This document shows positions 7,246-14,795 of a stretch of DNA of 20,767 nucleotides, in pieces. Position numbers and translations under genes: made by a program. The DNA is from Fusobacteriaceae bacterium (GTDB lineage Bacteria > Fusobacteriota > Fusobacteriia > Fusobacteriales > Fusobacteriaceae), in the NCBI GenBank assembly GCA_016938425.1, contig JAFGUR010000092.1, forward strand, positions 1 to 20,767. Reading direction: 5' to 3'. The stretch's first letter is position 1. Every line of letters starts with the position of its first letter. A model generated the notes under the pieces. That model saw only the letters and a program-made list of their open reading frames with translations, searched no databases and was not told the DNA's origin.

Positions 7246-8075
7246 AAAAATTGAAAAAATTTCTTCTATATTTTATTTCCATAATTCTTGCACTACAATT
7301 TCTTTTGCCACTTATATGGATGATATTATCTTCTTTTAAAACAGGAGAACAAATTAATAGAGATTTAGATACAGTGTACGCATTTATCCCGCAGTTCAAA
7401 AATTTAAGTTTACATTCGTATACAGAGCTTTTAAGTATGTATAATATTTTCAAAAATATGTTTAATAGTTTAATATACGCATCTATAACAGTTATCATTA
7501 GTTTAATAATAAACTCTCTTGCAGGATATGCTTTAGCAAAATTTAAATTTCCATTTAAAAAATATATATTAATATTCATAATTGCTCTTATGATTGTTCC
7601 TATGGAATCTGCAATATTACCAATGTTTTTAGTTGTAAATAAAATGGGACTTATTAATACATTGCCTGGGTATCTTTTACCTGGATTTGTAAATGTAATG
7701 AATATATTTTTATTTAGACAATATTTTATGTCTTTTCCTAAAGAACTATCAGAGGCTGGTAAAATAGATGGATTAAGTGATTTAGGTGTATTTTTTCGAA
7801 TAGTTCTTCCATCAAGTGTAGGGATTTATGTAACAGTTGGAATCTTAACTTTTCTTGCTTCTTGGAATGACTTCTTATGGCCAGTAATGGCTTTATCAAA
7901 TTCAGATTTAATGCCTGTTCAAGTTGCTTTAAATGCAATTTTCAGTGATCAAGCACATATATTTAGAAATCATATAATGGCAGTACTTACATTAGTCACA
8001 ATTCCAGTAGTAATGCTTTATATAATATTTCAAAAATATATTGTTGAAGGTACTGCAAGAAGTGGTATTAAATAG
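7242..8075 (+). CDS. ABC sugar transporter permease, MalG/UgpE type
   Basis: Second inner-membrane subunit of the importer, with six predicted membrane segments beginning near residue 7. The EAA loop reads LSEAGKIDGLSDLGVFFRIVL, a good MalG-type match with the invariant glycine. The start is TTG, four bases inside the preceding gene and preceded by AGGAGGAGG; the next in-frame TTG three codons later is an alternative. The protein ends with the family-typical IVEGTARSGIK. No ATP-binding subunit is encoded in the operon, so a shared MsmK/UgpC-type ATPase must come from elsewhere in the genome. Confidence 0.92.
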   Translation: MKKLKKFLLYFISIILALQFLLPLIWMILSSFKTGEQINRDLDTVYAFIPQFKNLSLHSYTELLSMYNIFKNMFNSLIYASITVIISLIINSLAGYALAKFKFPFKKYILIFIIALMIVPMESAILPMFLVVNKMGLINTLPGYLLPGFVNVMNIFLFRQYFMSFPKELSEAGKIDGLSDLGVFFRIVLPSSVGIYVTVGILTFLASWNDFLWPVMALSNSDLMPVQVALNAIFSDQAHIFRNHIMAVLTLVTIPVVMLYIIFQKYIVEGTARSGIK

Positions 8076-8103
8076 AAATTAAATCAAAAGGAATGGATAT
8101 TAA

Positions 8104-9564
8104 ATGACTAAATTAGAAAAAGCAAACACATTTATTAAAGAAAATAGAGATAAAACAGGAACAAAACCCTCATTTCACTTTGTACCAGAAATAGGATGGA
8201 TTAACGATCCTAATGGATTTTGCTTCTATCAAGGAAAATACCATCTTTTTTATCAGTATTATCCCTATGATATTAAATGGAATGATATGCATTGGGGACA
8301 TGCTGTTTCAGAGGATCTAACTACATGGGAACATCTCCCTGTTGCTATGGCAAATGATACAATAGCTGACGCTAACGGATGTTTTTCTGGAAGTTCCATA
8401 GAAAAAGATGGAAAACTACATTTATTGTATACTGGTAATATAAATCCAAACATGGGATTTAAATCAAACCTAAATGAAATGATTCAACATCAGTGTTTAG
8501 CTATTTCAGAAGATGGTATTAACTTTCAAAAGTACGCTAACAACCCAGTAATAAGCCAATATGATTTACCAAATGGATACATAAAAACAGATTTTAGAGA
8601 TCCAAAGGTTATAGAAAAAGATGGAACTTATTTTGTAGTAATAGCAGGAAAAAATAGTTATGGAAGAGGAGATATACTTCTTTATAAATCTAACGATCTT
8701 ATAAAGTGGAATTTTATTTCCATTGTATATAAGACTGTTCCAGATGAAAATATTATGATTGAATGTCCTGACTTATTTAGCATAGATGGAAAAGAGATAC
8801 TAATGTTCTCTGTAATGGCATGCAACGAAGAATTTGAAAAAGAGGTAGGTAATAAAACAGAATATATAATAGGAACTTTAAATTTTGAAAATGGAAGTTT
8901 TGATATAGAACATAAGGACATAATGGATTATGGACACAGTTTTTATGCTCCCCAAAGTATGGAAGATAAAAAAGGTAGAAGAATATCAATAGGTTGGATG
9001 AAAAAATGGGTATATAAAACACTTACTCCTCCTGAGGAATTAGGATGGAATGGAATGATGTCTCTTCCGAGATTACTAAGTATTCAAAATGGTATGATTA
9101 TCCAAAAACCTTTTGTAGGCATAAATAATTATTTTAAAAATAAAAGTGTATCAAAAAATTTAGAAGTTAATGGTGAACTTTTTTTAGAAAACTTTAAAAA
9201 TGTTGGAATGTATTTGAAATTTGAAATTATTTCAGATAGTGATAACGAAATTATTATTAATTTATTCAAAAATAAAGATAATTCAATAAAATTAGCTTTC
9301 AATTTGAGAAATAATTTTGTTACCTATATTTCAACCTATGATAATATTAATGAAACATATAATTTATGTGGATATGCAATCAATAAAAATGGGATTAGCA
9401 TGGACATTTATATTGACACTTACTCTATTGAACTATTTCTAAATTCTGGAGAAAAGGTCTTTTCGTATACAAATTTTACAATTGATCGTGGAAAAGAAAT
9501 ATCAATAGAATCCCAAAAGACTTCCTCTATTAAATATTATGAAAAATGCGACATAATTATATAG
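8104..9564 (+). CDS. Glycoside hydrolase family 32 beta-fructofuranosidase (sucrase/fructosidase)
   Basis: Cytoplasmic enzyme that hydrolyses terminal beta-fructosyl linkages of sucrose or fructo-oligosaccharides. The five-blade propeller carries all GH32 catalytic motifs: WINDPNG with nucleophile Asp35, FRDPK with transition-state Asp166, and ECPDLF with acid/base Glu220. A smaller C-terminal beta-sandwich domain follows from about residue 350. There is no signal peptide, so the substrate must be imported intact by the linked ABC transporter. That favours free sucrose or oligosaccharides over sucrose-6-phosphate, although the sequence resembles ScrB/SacA-type enzymes that annotators call sucrose-6-phosphate hydrolase. 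It starts 28 bases after the permease gene, with AAAAGGA upstream of the ATG. It ends about 50 bp before an IS3 remnant, and no clear terminator lies between. Confidence 0.93.
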   Translation: MTKLEKANTFIKENRDKTGTKPSFHFVPEIGWINDPNGFCFYQGKYHLFYQYYPYDIKWNDMHWGHAVSEDLTTWEHLPVAMANDTIADANGCFSGSSIEKDGKLHLLYTGNINPNMGFKSNLNEMIQHQCLAISEDGINFQKYANNPVISQYDLPNGYIKTDFRDPKVIEKDGTYFVVIAGKNSYGRGDILLYKSNDLIKWNFISIVYKTVPDENIMIECPDLFSIDGKEILMFSVMACNEEFEKEVGNKTEYIIGTLNFENGSFDIEHKDIMDYGHSFYAPQSMEDKKGRRISIGWMKKWVYKTLTPPEELGWNGMMSLPRLLSIQNGMIIQKPFVGINNYFKNKSVSKNLEVNGELFLENFKNVGMYLKFEIISDSDNEIIINLFKNKDNSIKLAFNLRNNFVTYISTYDNINETYNLCGYAINKNGISMDIYIDTYSIELFLNSGEKVFSYTNFTIDRGKEISIESQKTSSIKYYEKCDIII

Positions 9565-9613
9565 TTTTTAGCAACTCCCAACCACTATTTATATAAACAA
9601 AAGCATGTCTATG

Positions 9614-10306
9614 TGAACTAGCCCCTATCAAGTAGACAAATAAAAAAATCTATTTTAGGCTGTATTACCAAACTCATTTGGTGAGCAGCCTTTTAATTTT
9701 ACTTGTATTCTTTCTTCGTTATAGAATTTTATGTAATTTTGTATGGCAGTTAAGATTTCTTCATCTGTTTTTAATGAGTAAAGATAAGGTAACTTTTATG
9801 TGTGAACTGAAACTCTTGGTCTGAATGAATAACCACGTTACTTAATTTTTTATCCTTTATTGTTTCTTTTACGATTGTTAAAACTTGCTCTAAATCTTGA
9901 AATTTACTCAAAGAGTAGCCTACAATTTTATTGGTGTATAAATCTTTTATGGCACAAATATAATAGAATTAGGAATATGGGAAACATCAATAGACCCTTT
10001 TTCCTTGGGATTAAAGGCTTTAAAATCTCTTTTAAGTATATTTTCTCTAACAACCTCTGGTGCCTTATAAGTTCTACTTTGTCTTTTTTTACGAATAATT
10101 GATTTTATTCCTAGTTCCTATAAATCTGTAAACCTTTTTAATTCTACTATTTGAACCTCCCATAAGTTTAGCTTTAATACTTCTAACTTCATTTCTCTTG
10201 AATCCCTATATTTTTAGACATAAAAAAATCCTTCTAAAATATTTGTGATATTTTACCATAATTAGACCTTTTTTTATCCACTATCTACTTTTAGGAAATT
10301 ATGTCA
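9614..10306 (-). mobile_element. Deleted remnant of an IS3-family insertion sequence
   Basis: The left end begins TGAACTAGCCCCTATC, followed by AAGTAGAC and an A-rich tract. Read from the other strand, the right end begins TGACATAATTTCCTA followed by AAAGTAGATA and a similar A-rich tract. These are imperfect terminal inverted repeats of IS3 style with TG termini. The interior encodes recognisable transposase pieces on the minus strand. Intact IS3 elements are about 1.2-1.5 kb, but this copy is about 690 bp. I see no clear flanking target duplication. It lies between the sugar operon and the thiI operon, and is too damaged to move by itself. Confidence 0.8.
9655..10221 (-). pseudogene. IS3-family transposase pseudogene (OrfA start and OrfB fragments)
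   Basis: Reading the minus strand, an AGAAGGA ribosome site and ATG begin an OrfA-like frame that stops after ten codons. It is followed by OrfB-like pieces in different frames. These include AKLMGGSNSRIKKVYR, IKSIIRKKRQSRTYKAPEVV, the first-aspartate region (SIDVS), then after a frameshift CAIKDLYTNKIVGYS and HSDQEFQFTH with the second aspartate. The block that normally carries the catalytic glutamate (MSRRGNCYDN and onward) is absent. The frame resumes at LKTDEEILTAIQNYIKFYN and ends with KGCSPNEFGNTA. So most of OrfA and a 35-40 residue part of OrfB are deleted, with at least two further frame changes. It is non-functional. Confidence 0.85.
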
Positions 10307-10382
10307 TGTTAGAATTTAAAAGTTTTAATTCTACCAAAGTTTACAATTAATGGAATTAAAATACTGTATATGATAAACAAAG

Positions 10383-10414
10383 CTAGGTTGGGAACGAATT
10401 CCGTTCTGACCTAG
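10383..10414 (-). terminator. Long imperfect hairpin downstream of the thiI operon
   Basis: CTAGGT (10383-10388) pairs with ACCTAG (10409-10414), and the inner arms GAACG and CGTTC (10392-10396 and 10402-10406) continue the stem with a small bulge. On the minus strand it is followed by GCTTTGTTT, so it could terminate the thiI operon some 70 bp after the last stop codon. It also directly abuts a 46-nt dispersed motif, so it may be part of a mobile structured repeat instead. Confidence 0.5.
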
Positions 10415-10460
10415 TTCAGTTTAATTTTTTAAAAATATAACGAGTGCAACATCATAAATT
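10415..10460. repeat. 46-nt dispersed motif, copy B
   Basis: It begins TTCAGTTTAATTTT and ends CATAAATT, the same ends and length as the copy at 2524-2569, with a diverged centre. The TTCAG end follows the ACCTAG arm of the hairpin at 10383-10414. Two such copies within 8 kb suggest a family scattered in the genome. Confidence 0.45.
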
Positions 10461-10485
10461 AAGACTTTTTCTCTACTATTAATCT

Positions 10486-10998
10486 TTATCTAACTTCTTC
10501 TATTTTTTTAGTTTTATAATTTAAAGAATTATTAATATCTAATCCATCATTTTGATTAAAAAAATAAATATGTCCATTAGAGTCATAAAAAAAATCCTTA
10601 ACTGAATGATTAAACTCAATATATTTTTTTAAATTTTCTCCATCATATCTATAGATACTGGTAATGGCTTTATTGTCTAGTCCTATTTTTGTAACAAAAA
10701 CATCTTGAAAAGTATCTGTCACATCAAAATCTGCTTTTGAAATAACTAAATTATCTTTAGACTCACATTCAAATACTACTTTATTCTTTGGTGCCTTTAA
10801 CTTATACTCTATAAGTTTACTTTCGTTTACTGATAGACTAATTGAACTATTTTCAAAATCTATCTTTTTTTCATTTACAAAATTACTAGTATCACTAGAC
10901 GAATAAAGTTTTTTCAATTTTTGAGAGTAAATTTTATCAGTATTCTCCTCACTATAAAAAGCCAAAATACATAAAATAAATAAAATTGAATATCTCAT
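10486..10998 (-). CDS. Hypothetical exported protein, last gene of the thiI operon
   Basis: A 170-residue protein I do not recognise. The first 15 residues form a short hydrophobic stretch, consistent with a signal peptide or N-terminal anchor. It contains a cysteine at position 10, but no convincing lipobox follows. The rest is hydrophilic, rich in Lys, Asn, Ser and Asp, and alternates strand-like segments; the C-terminal part (DSNGHIYFFNQNDG) resembles a beta-propeller or beta-sheet repeat. It starts 17 bases after the thiI stop with GGAG before the ATG, so it is co-transcribed with the tRNA thiolation genes. No functional link to them is evident; the position may be incidental. Confidence 0.7.
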   Translation of the reverse strand: MRYSILFILCILAFYSEENTDKIYSQKLKKLYSSSDTSNFVNEKKIDFENSSISLSVNESKLIEYKLKAPKNKVVFECESKDNLVISKADFDVTDTFQDVFVTKIGLDNKAITSIYRYDGENLKKYIEFNHSVKDFFYDSNGHIYFFNQNDGLDINNSLNYKTKKIEEVR

Positions 10999-11015
10999 AG
11001 TTCTTCTCCATTTCT

Positions 11016-12215
11016 CTAAATAAGTGGTTCTTCTTTAATATTACCGTCTTCATAAATTGTTATTAACGTACTAGAATTAATAGCATCCTCTACCAATTTA
11101 TCAATGTCCAACTCTTTTTCTCCATCTTCACAAACAGAAATCAATGGTTTTATTACTGGGTTCTCTGGAACAAAAACTGTACAACAATCCTCATAAGGTA
11201 AAATTGATGTTTCATAAGTTCCAATTTCTCTTGATATTTCTATAATGTCGTGTTTATCCATACTTGCCAAAGGTCTCAAAATTGGAATATTTGTTACTGC
11301 ATTAATTGCTGCCATACTTTCTAATGTTTGACTGGCTACTTGCCCTATACTTTCTCCTGTAAAAAGTGCTTTATATTCATATTTATTAGCTACTGCTGTA
11401 GCTATTCTCATCATAAATCTTCTCATAATTGTAATATAATATTCTTTAGGACATTTAATTCCTATTATCTTTTGAATCTCTGTAAAATTAATAACGTATA
11501 ACTTCATATTTCCTTTAAACTTAGATAGTATTTTAGCTAAATCTACTACTTTTTCTTTAGATCTTTCACTTGTAAATGGGAAACTATAAAAATGAATAGC
11601 ATCCATATCTACTCCTCTTTTTAACCCATGCCATATGGCAACAGGACTATCTATCCCACCAGAAAGTAAAGTTAAGGCTTTTCCAGAAGAACCTATTGGT
11701 AACCCTCCAGCTCCCCTTATTTTTTCTGAATAAATATTTGCTGACGTAAAAGTTATTTCAATATTTATAACTATATCAGGATTTTTAACATTAACTTCTA
11801 GCTCTCCCTCATACTTTGCAAGAATATAGCCTCCTACTTGACGAGAGATTTCCATTGAATCTAATGCATAGCTCTTATCTCCTCTTTTAGCCTCAACTTT
11901 AAAAGTTTTTTTATTTCCAATAGATTTTTTTAATAACTCTAAAGCTTTTTCTTTTATATTGTCTAAATCTTTATTTGTTTTCAATATAGGAGAAATATTA
12001 AAAATACCTGGAATTAATTTAGTTCTATTTATTATTTCTTGAGTATTTTCATTTGCATTTCTTATATAAATTCTTCCAAATGAACGTTCAATTTTTATAC
12101 TCGTAAATTCTTTAGTAACTCTTTTTACATTTTTAATTAGTCTAAATTCAAAATCTCTTCTATTTTTTCCTTTTAAAACTAATTCACCTTCTCTTAATAT
12201 AATATCACTGTACAT
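11016..12215 (-). CDS. thiI: tRNA 4-thiouridine synthase ThiI
   Basis: Cytoplasmic enzyme that adenylates U8 of tRNA and inserts sulfur to make 4-thiouridine; in some bacteria it also feeds thiamine thiazole synthesis. The N-terminal ferredoxin-like region (REGELVLKGKNRRDF) is followed by a THUMP RNA-binding domain to about residue 165. The ATP-pyrophosphatase PP-loop LLSGGIDSPVA lies at 183-193. The C-terminal EDCCTVFVPENP segment contains the family's conserved cysteine region. At 399 residues it lacks the rhodanese domain found in E. coli ThiI, like the Bacillus form. It starts six bases after the cysteine desulfurase stop, with an AGAAGG ribosome site overlapping that gene's end. The desulfurase is the obvious direct sulfur donor. 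Confidence 0.96.
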   Translation of the reverse strand: MYSDIILREGELVLKGKNRRDFEFRLIKNVKRVTKEFTSIKIERSFGRIYIRNANENTQEIINRTKLIPGIFNISPILKTNKDLDNIKEKALELLKKSIGNKKTFKVEAKRGDKSYALDSMEISRQVGGYILAKYEGELEVNVKNPDIVINIEITFTSANIYSEKIRGAGGLPIGSSGKALTLLSGGIDSPVAIWHGLKRGVDMDAIHFYSFPFTSERSKEKVVDLAKILSKFKGNMKLYVINFTEIQKIIGIKCPKEYYITIMRRFMMRIATAVANKYEYKALFTGESIGQVASQTLESMAAINAVTNIPILRPLASMDKHDIIEISREIGTYETSILPYEDCCTVFVPENPVIKPLISVCEDGEKELDIDKLVEDAINSSTLITIYEDGNIKEEPLI

Positions 12216-12221
12216 TTTTAC

Positions 12222-13394
12222 CTACCTTCTAAACATTCTTAGCATTTCAATGCCATCTTTTAAAATTTTTATAAATTCATCTATCTCATCAACTGTTGTA
12301 TATTTATTAAAAGTAACTCTAATCGAACCTTCCATATAAGCTTTTGGAACTTTTATTTCACTAAGAATTCTGGAGTTCTCTTTAGACTCTTTAGAGGAAC
12401 ATGCAGAAGTTGTAGAAACATACACTTTATTAGAAGCTAGATGATGCAATAAAGTCTCCGCCTTCACTCCTTTAAATCCTAAGTTAATAACATAAGGAGA
12501 GCTTACAAATATTTCTCTGTCCCTACATTCACTACCATTTATTCTTGAATCAGATATTTCATCTATAATTCTTTTTCTCAAATAATTATTAATTTTTTCT
12601 ACTTGTGGCAAATATTTCTCCACACTTTCTTCATTAATAATTTTACATGCTTCTCCTAAGGCAACAATTCCAGCTACATTTTCTGTCCCTGCTCTCATAC
12701 CCCATTCTTGTGACCCTCCATCTATCAAAGAATTTAACTTTAAATTATCTTTTACAAATAAAGCCCCTACTCCTTTTGGTGCATGAATTTTATGTCCACT
12801 TATACTTATTATATCGGCATTCCATTTAATAAACTCAATAGGAAGTTTTCCAAAACTTGCAACTGCATCTATATGAAAAATTGTATTAGAATTTTTTTCT
12901 TTTATAGTTTTACCTATTTCTTCAAGCTTTTGAATTGTTCCAATTTCATTATTAACATGCATTATACTAACTAATAAAGTGTCTTTTCTAATTAATTTTT
13001 TTAACTCTTCACTATCCACAAATCCTTTATCATCAACAGATAAATAAGAGACTTCTATCCCATTTTTCTCAAGTTTTTTAACCTGATGAAATATTGAAGC
13101 ATGTTCAATAGAAGAAATAATTATATGATTTCCTCTATTTGCATATGTTCCTAAAACACCTTTTATTGCTAGATTATTTGATTCACTCCCACCAGAAGTA
13201 AAAATTATATTTTTTTCTTTACCCTTAAAAAGTTTTGCAACCTCAAATCTTGCTTCTTTTATTTTTTTTTCAGCATCTAGTCCTAACTGATGAAGAGAAG
13301 AAGGGTTTCCTATATGATTATCAATTATATCAATAAGTTTTTCTTTTACTCTATGATGAACAAACGTTGTTGCACCATTGTCAAGATATATCAT
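12222..13394 (-). CDS. Cysteine desulfurase (NifS/IscS family) paired with ThiI
   Basis: PLP-dependent enzyme that takes sulfur from cysteine as a persulfide and hands it to an acceptor, here most likely ThiI. The N-terminus MIYLDNGATTFVHHRV is typical. His98 lies in SSIEHAS, the PLP lysine is Lys202 in SGHKIHAPKG, and the catalytic Cys332 lies in STTSACSSKE on the mobile loop. The 390-residue length is normal. The frame is open for 21 more codons upstream, but I place the start at 13394: GGAGG lies five bases before it, and a good promoter lies within the longer version. Bacillus subtilis has an analogous dedicated pair (NifZ-ThiI), which supports a role in tRNA thiolation; a role in iron-sulfur assembly is also possible. 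Confidence 0.95.
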   Translation of the reverse strand: MIYLDNGATTFVHHRVKEKLIDIIDNHIGNPSSLHQLGLDAEKKIKEARFEVAKLFKGKEKNIIFTSGGSESNNLAIKGVLGTYANRGNHIIISSIEHASIFHQVKKLEKNGIEVSYLSVDDKGFVDSEELKKLIRKDTLLVSIMHVNNEIGTIQKLEEIGKTIKEKNSNTIFHIDAVASFGKLPIEFIKWNADIISISGHKIHAPKGVGALFVKDNLKLNSLIDGGSQEWGMRAGTENVAGIVALGEACKIINEESVEKYLPQVEKINNYLRKRIIDEISDSRINGSECRDREIFVSSPYVINLGFKGVKAETLLHHLASNKVYVSTTSACSSKESKENSRILSEIKVPKAYMEGSIRVTFNKYTTVDEIDEFIKILKDGIEMLRMFRR

Positions 13395-13428
13395 TAATTC
13401 CTCCAAATATTTCAAAAATTTACTAGAA

Positions 13429-13457
13429 ATTATAACATATAATTCAAATTTACTCAA
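13429..13457 (-). promoter_or_regulatory. Promoter of the desulfurase-thiI operon
   Basis: On the minus strand, TTGAGT (13452-13457), a 17-base spacer and TATAAT (13429-13434) with an extended -10 TG. It places transcription start near 13422, which supports translation from 13394. Confidence 0.82.
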
Positions 13458-13491
13458 GGGCTCTAGAATAATTTATACAAAAAAGTCTAAC

Positions 13492-13517
13492 TGTAAAAAA
13501 AATACATGTTTTTTACA
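13492..13517. promoter_or_regulatory. 26-bp inverted repeat between divergent promoters
   Basis: TGTAAAAAA and TTTTTTACA are perfect nine-base arms separated by AATACATG. The repeat lies between the desulfurase -35 box and the EAL-gene promoter. It could be an operator for an unknown regulator. No T-tract or gene end suggests termination. Confidence 0.45.
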
Positions 13518-13526
13518 CAATTTTTA

Positions 13527-13554
13527 TTTTCTTCATACAAGTTAATACTATAAT
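13527..13554 (+). promoter_or_regulatory. Probable promoter of the EAL-CBS gene
   Basis: A consensus TATAAT (13549-13554) stands 27 bases before the start codon. The -35 region is poor (TTTTCT at 13527-13532, 16-base spacing), which suggests weak or activator-dependent transcription. Confidence 0.5.
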
Positions 13555-13580
13555 TAAAAAAAAATAAGTAGGTGAAAAAA

Positions 13581-14765
13581 ATGACTATTAAAGAATGGGA
13601 AGAAGCATCTAAACTTTTAGATTTTGCTTTTCAACCTATAATATACGTTAATAATCAAGAAATTTACGGTGTAGAAGCTCTTCTAAGAAATCACGAAAAA
13701 GCTGGATTTAAAAGCATACAAGAAGTTTTTGACAAAGCTTATGATGACAATATACTTTATACTTTGGATTTATTCTTAAGAAAAAAAGCACTCCTTAGAT
13801 TTTCTGAGATTAATTTTTTTAAAGATATTAAGTTTTTCTATAATTTGGATAATAGAGTTTTAGAAATGCCTAATTTTAGTATGGGAAATACAGAAAAAAT
13901 AATTGAAAAATTTGGAATGAATAAAAATTCATTTATTTTTGAAATATCTGAAAAACATAATTTTAAAAATATTTCAAGTATAAATAATTTGCTAACTGTT
14001 TATAAAGAAAGAGGATATAATATTGCAATTGATGATTTTGGAAGTGGTTACTCCAATTTACAAAAATTATTTCATATTGAAGTAGATATTTTAAAAATCG
14101 ATAGATTTTTTATAAATGAAATTGACAAATCCTCTAAGAAAAAAGTTTTTCTAGCAAGTATCGTTAACCTTGTCCATAGTCTAGGTGGAAAAGTCGTTGC
14201 TGAAGGAGTTGAAACACTTGAAGAATACCTTATTTGTAGAAAAATAGGTTGTGATTTGGTCCAAGGATTTTTTGTAGAAAAACCTCTTCTAAATCTCTCT
14301 AAAATTCAAAAAAACTATAATGTGGCTTTAGAGAGTGATGAAAAATACGATACTTTTAAACTTGCAGAAAGAGAAATTATAGAAAAATATACTCTTATTC
14401 ATCAAACTCTGTCAATTAATAATTCAATTGATTTGGTATTAAAAATGTTAAAAGATAATAAAAAAATTGATGTAATTCCTATAGTTGATTCAAAAAATAA
14501 GCCTATTGGGATTATAAAAGAAAGCTCCATAAAAGAATACCTCCTTACACCCTTTGGAAAAGAAATCTTAAAAAGAAAACAAATTTCTGATATTATGAAC
14601 AATGCCATTGCATTTGATATTAATACTACAATAAATAAACTTATTGAAATTTTTAGCTTCGACGACAATATTGAAGAAATAATTATAACAGAATATTCAC
14701 AATATTTTGGAGTAGTAACTAAAGATTCTTTAATTAAAATGTTAAATGAAAAAAATATGTATTAA
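13581..14765 (+). CDS. EAL-domain cyclic-di-GMP phosphodiesterase with CBS pair
   Basis: Cytoplasmic protein predicted to hydrolyse cyclic di-GMP. The EAL domain (about residues 10-245) keeps the metal and catalytic residues: Glu32 in VEALLR, Asn88 in YNLD, Glu121 in FEISE, Asp151-Asp152 in DDFGSGYS, Lys172 in LKIDR, Glu208 and Glu211 in AEGVETLEE, and Gln228 in VQGFF. A C-terminal part (about 265-392) has two CBS repeats (IPIVDSKNKPIGIIKES and the later FGVVTKDSLIKML), which often bind adenine nucleotides and would regulate activity. There are no membrane segments. I chose ATG 13581 over the in-frame GTG nine bases earlier because AGGTGA, which includes that GTG, is the ribosome site. No GGDEF protein lies nearby. 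It ends in a shared bidirectional terminator. Confidence 0.92.
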   Translation: MTIKEWEEASKLLDFAFQPIIYVNNQEIYGVEALLRNHEKAGFKSIQEVFDKAYDDNILYTLDLFLRKKALLRFSEINFFKDIKFFYNLDNRVLEMPNFSMGNTEKIIEKFGMNKNSFIFEISEKHNFKNISSINNLLTVYKERGYNIAIDDFGSGYSNLQKLFHIEVDILKIDRFFINEIDKSSKKKVFLASIVNLVHSLGGKVVAEGVETLEEYLICRKIGCDLVQGFFVEKPLLNLSKIQKNYNVALESDEKYDTFKLAEREIIEKYTLIHQTLSINNSIDLVLKMLKDNKKIDVIPIVDSKNKPIGIIKESSIKEYLLTPFGKEILKRKQISDIMNNAIAFDINTTINKLIEIFSFDDNIEEIIITEYSQYFGVVTKDSLIKMLNEKNMY

Positions 14766-14795
14766 AAAATTAGAGGAATCCCTCTAATTTTTTTC
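14764..14795. terminator. Bidirectional terminator between the EAL gene and rlmN
   Basis: AAAATTAGAGG (14766-14776) pairs with CCTCTAATTTT (14781-14791) over a four-base loop, with T-runs on the outer side for both strands. It overlaps the last codons of rlmN, whose stop is at 14784-14786, and serves both convergent genes. Confidence 0.9.

Noticed and set aside
7226..7579. 117-codon open frame on the minus strand within the permease genes
   Set aside because: It lies opposite two well-supported permease genes, has no ribosome site and its product resembles no protein; it is a by-product of their codon use.
8104..9564. GH32 enzyme considered as a secreted levanase or inulinase
   Set aside because: There is no signal peptide or anchor, and the gene is coupled to an importer, so an intracellular fructosidase is more likely.
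9860..10102. 80-codon plus-strand frame in the IS3 remnant
   Set aside because: The minus strand carries recognisable transposase fragments over the same bases, and the plus-strand product has no protein-like features.
13395..13457. N-terminal extension of 21 codons on the cysteine desulfurase
   Set aside because: The family begins at MIYLDNGATT, GGAGG precedes 13394, and the promoter -10 and -35 boxes fall inside the would-be extension.
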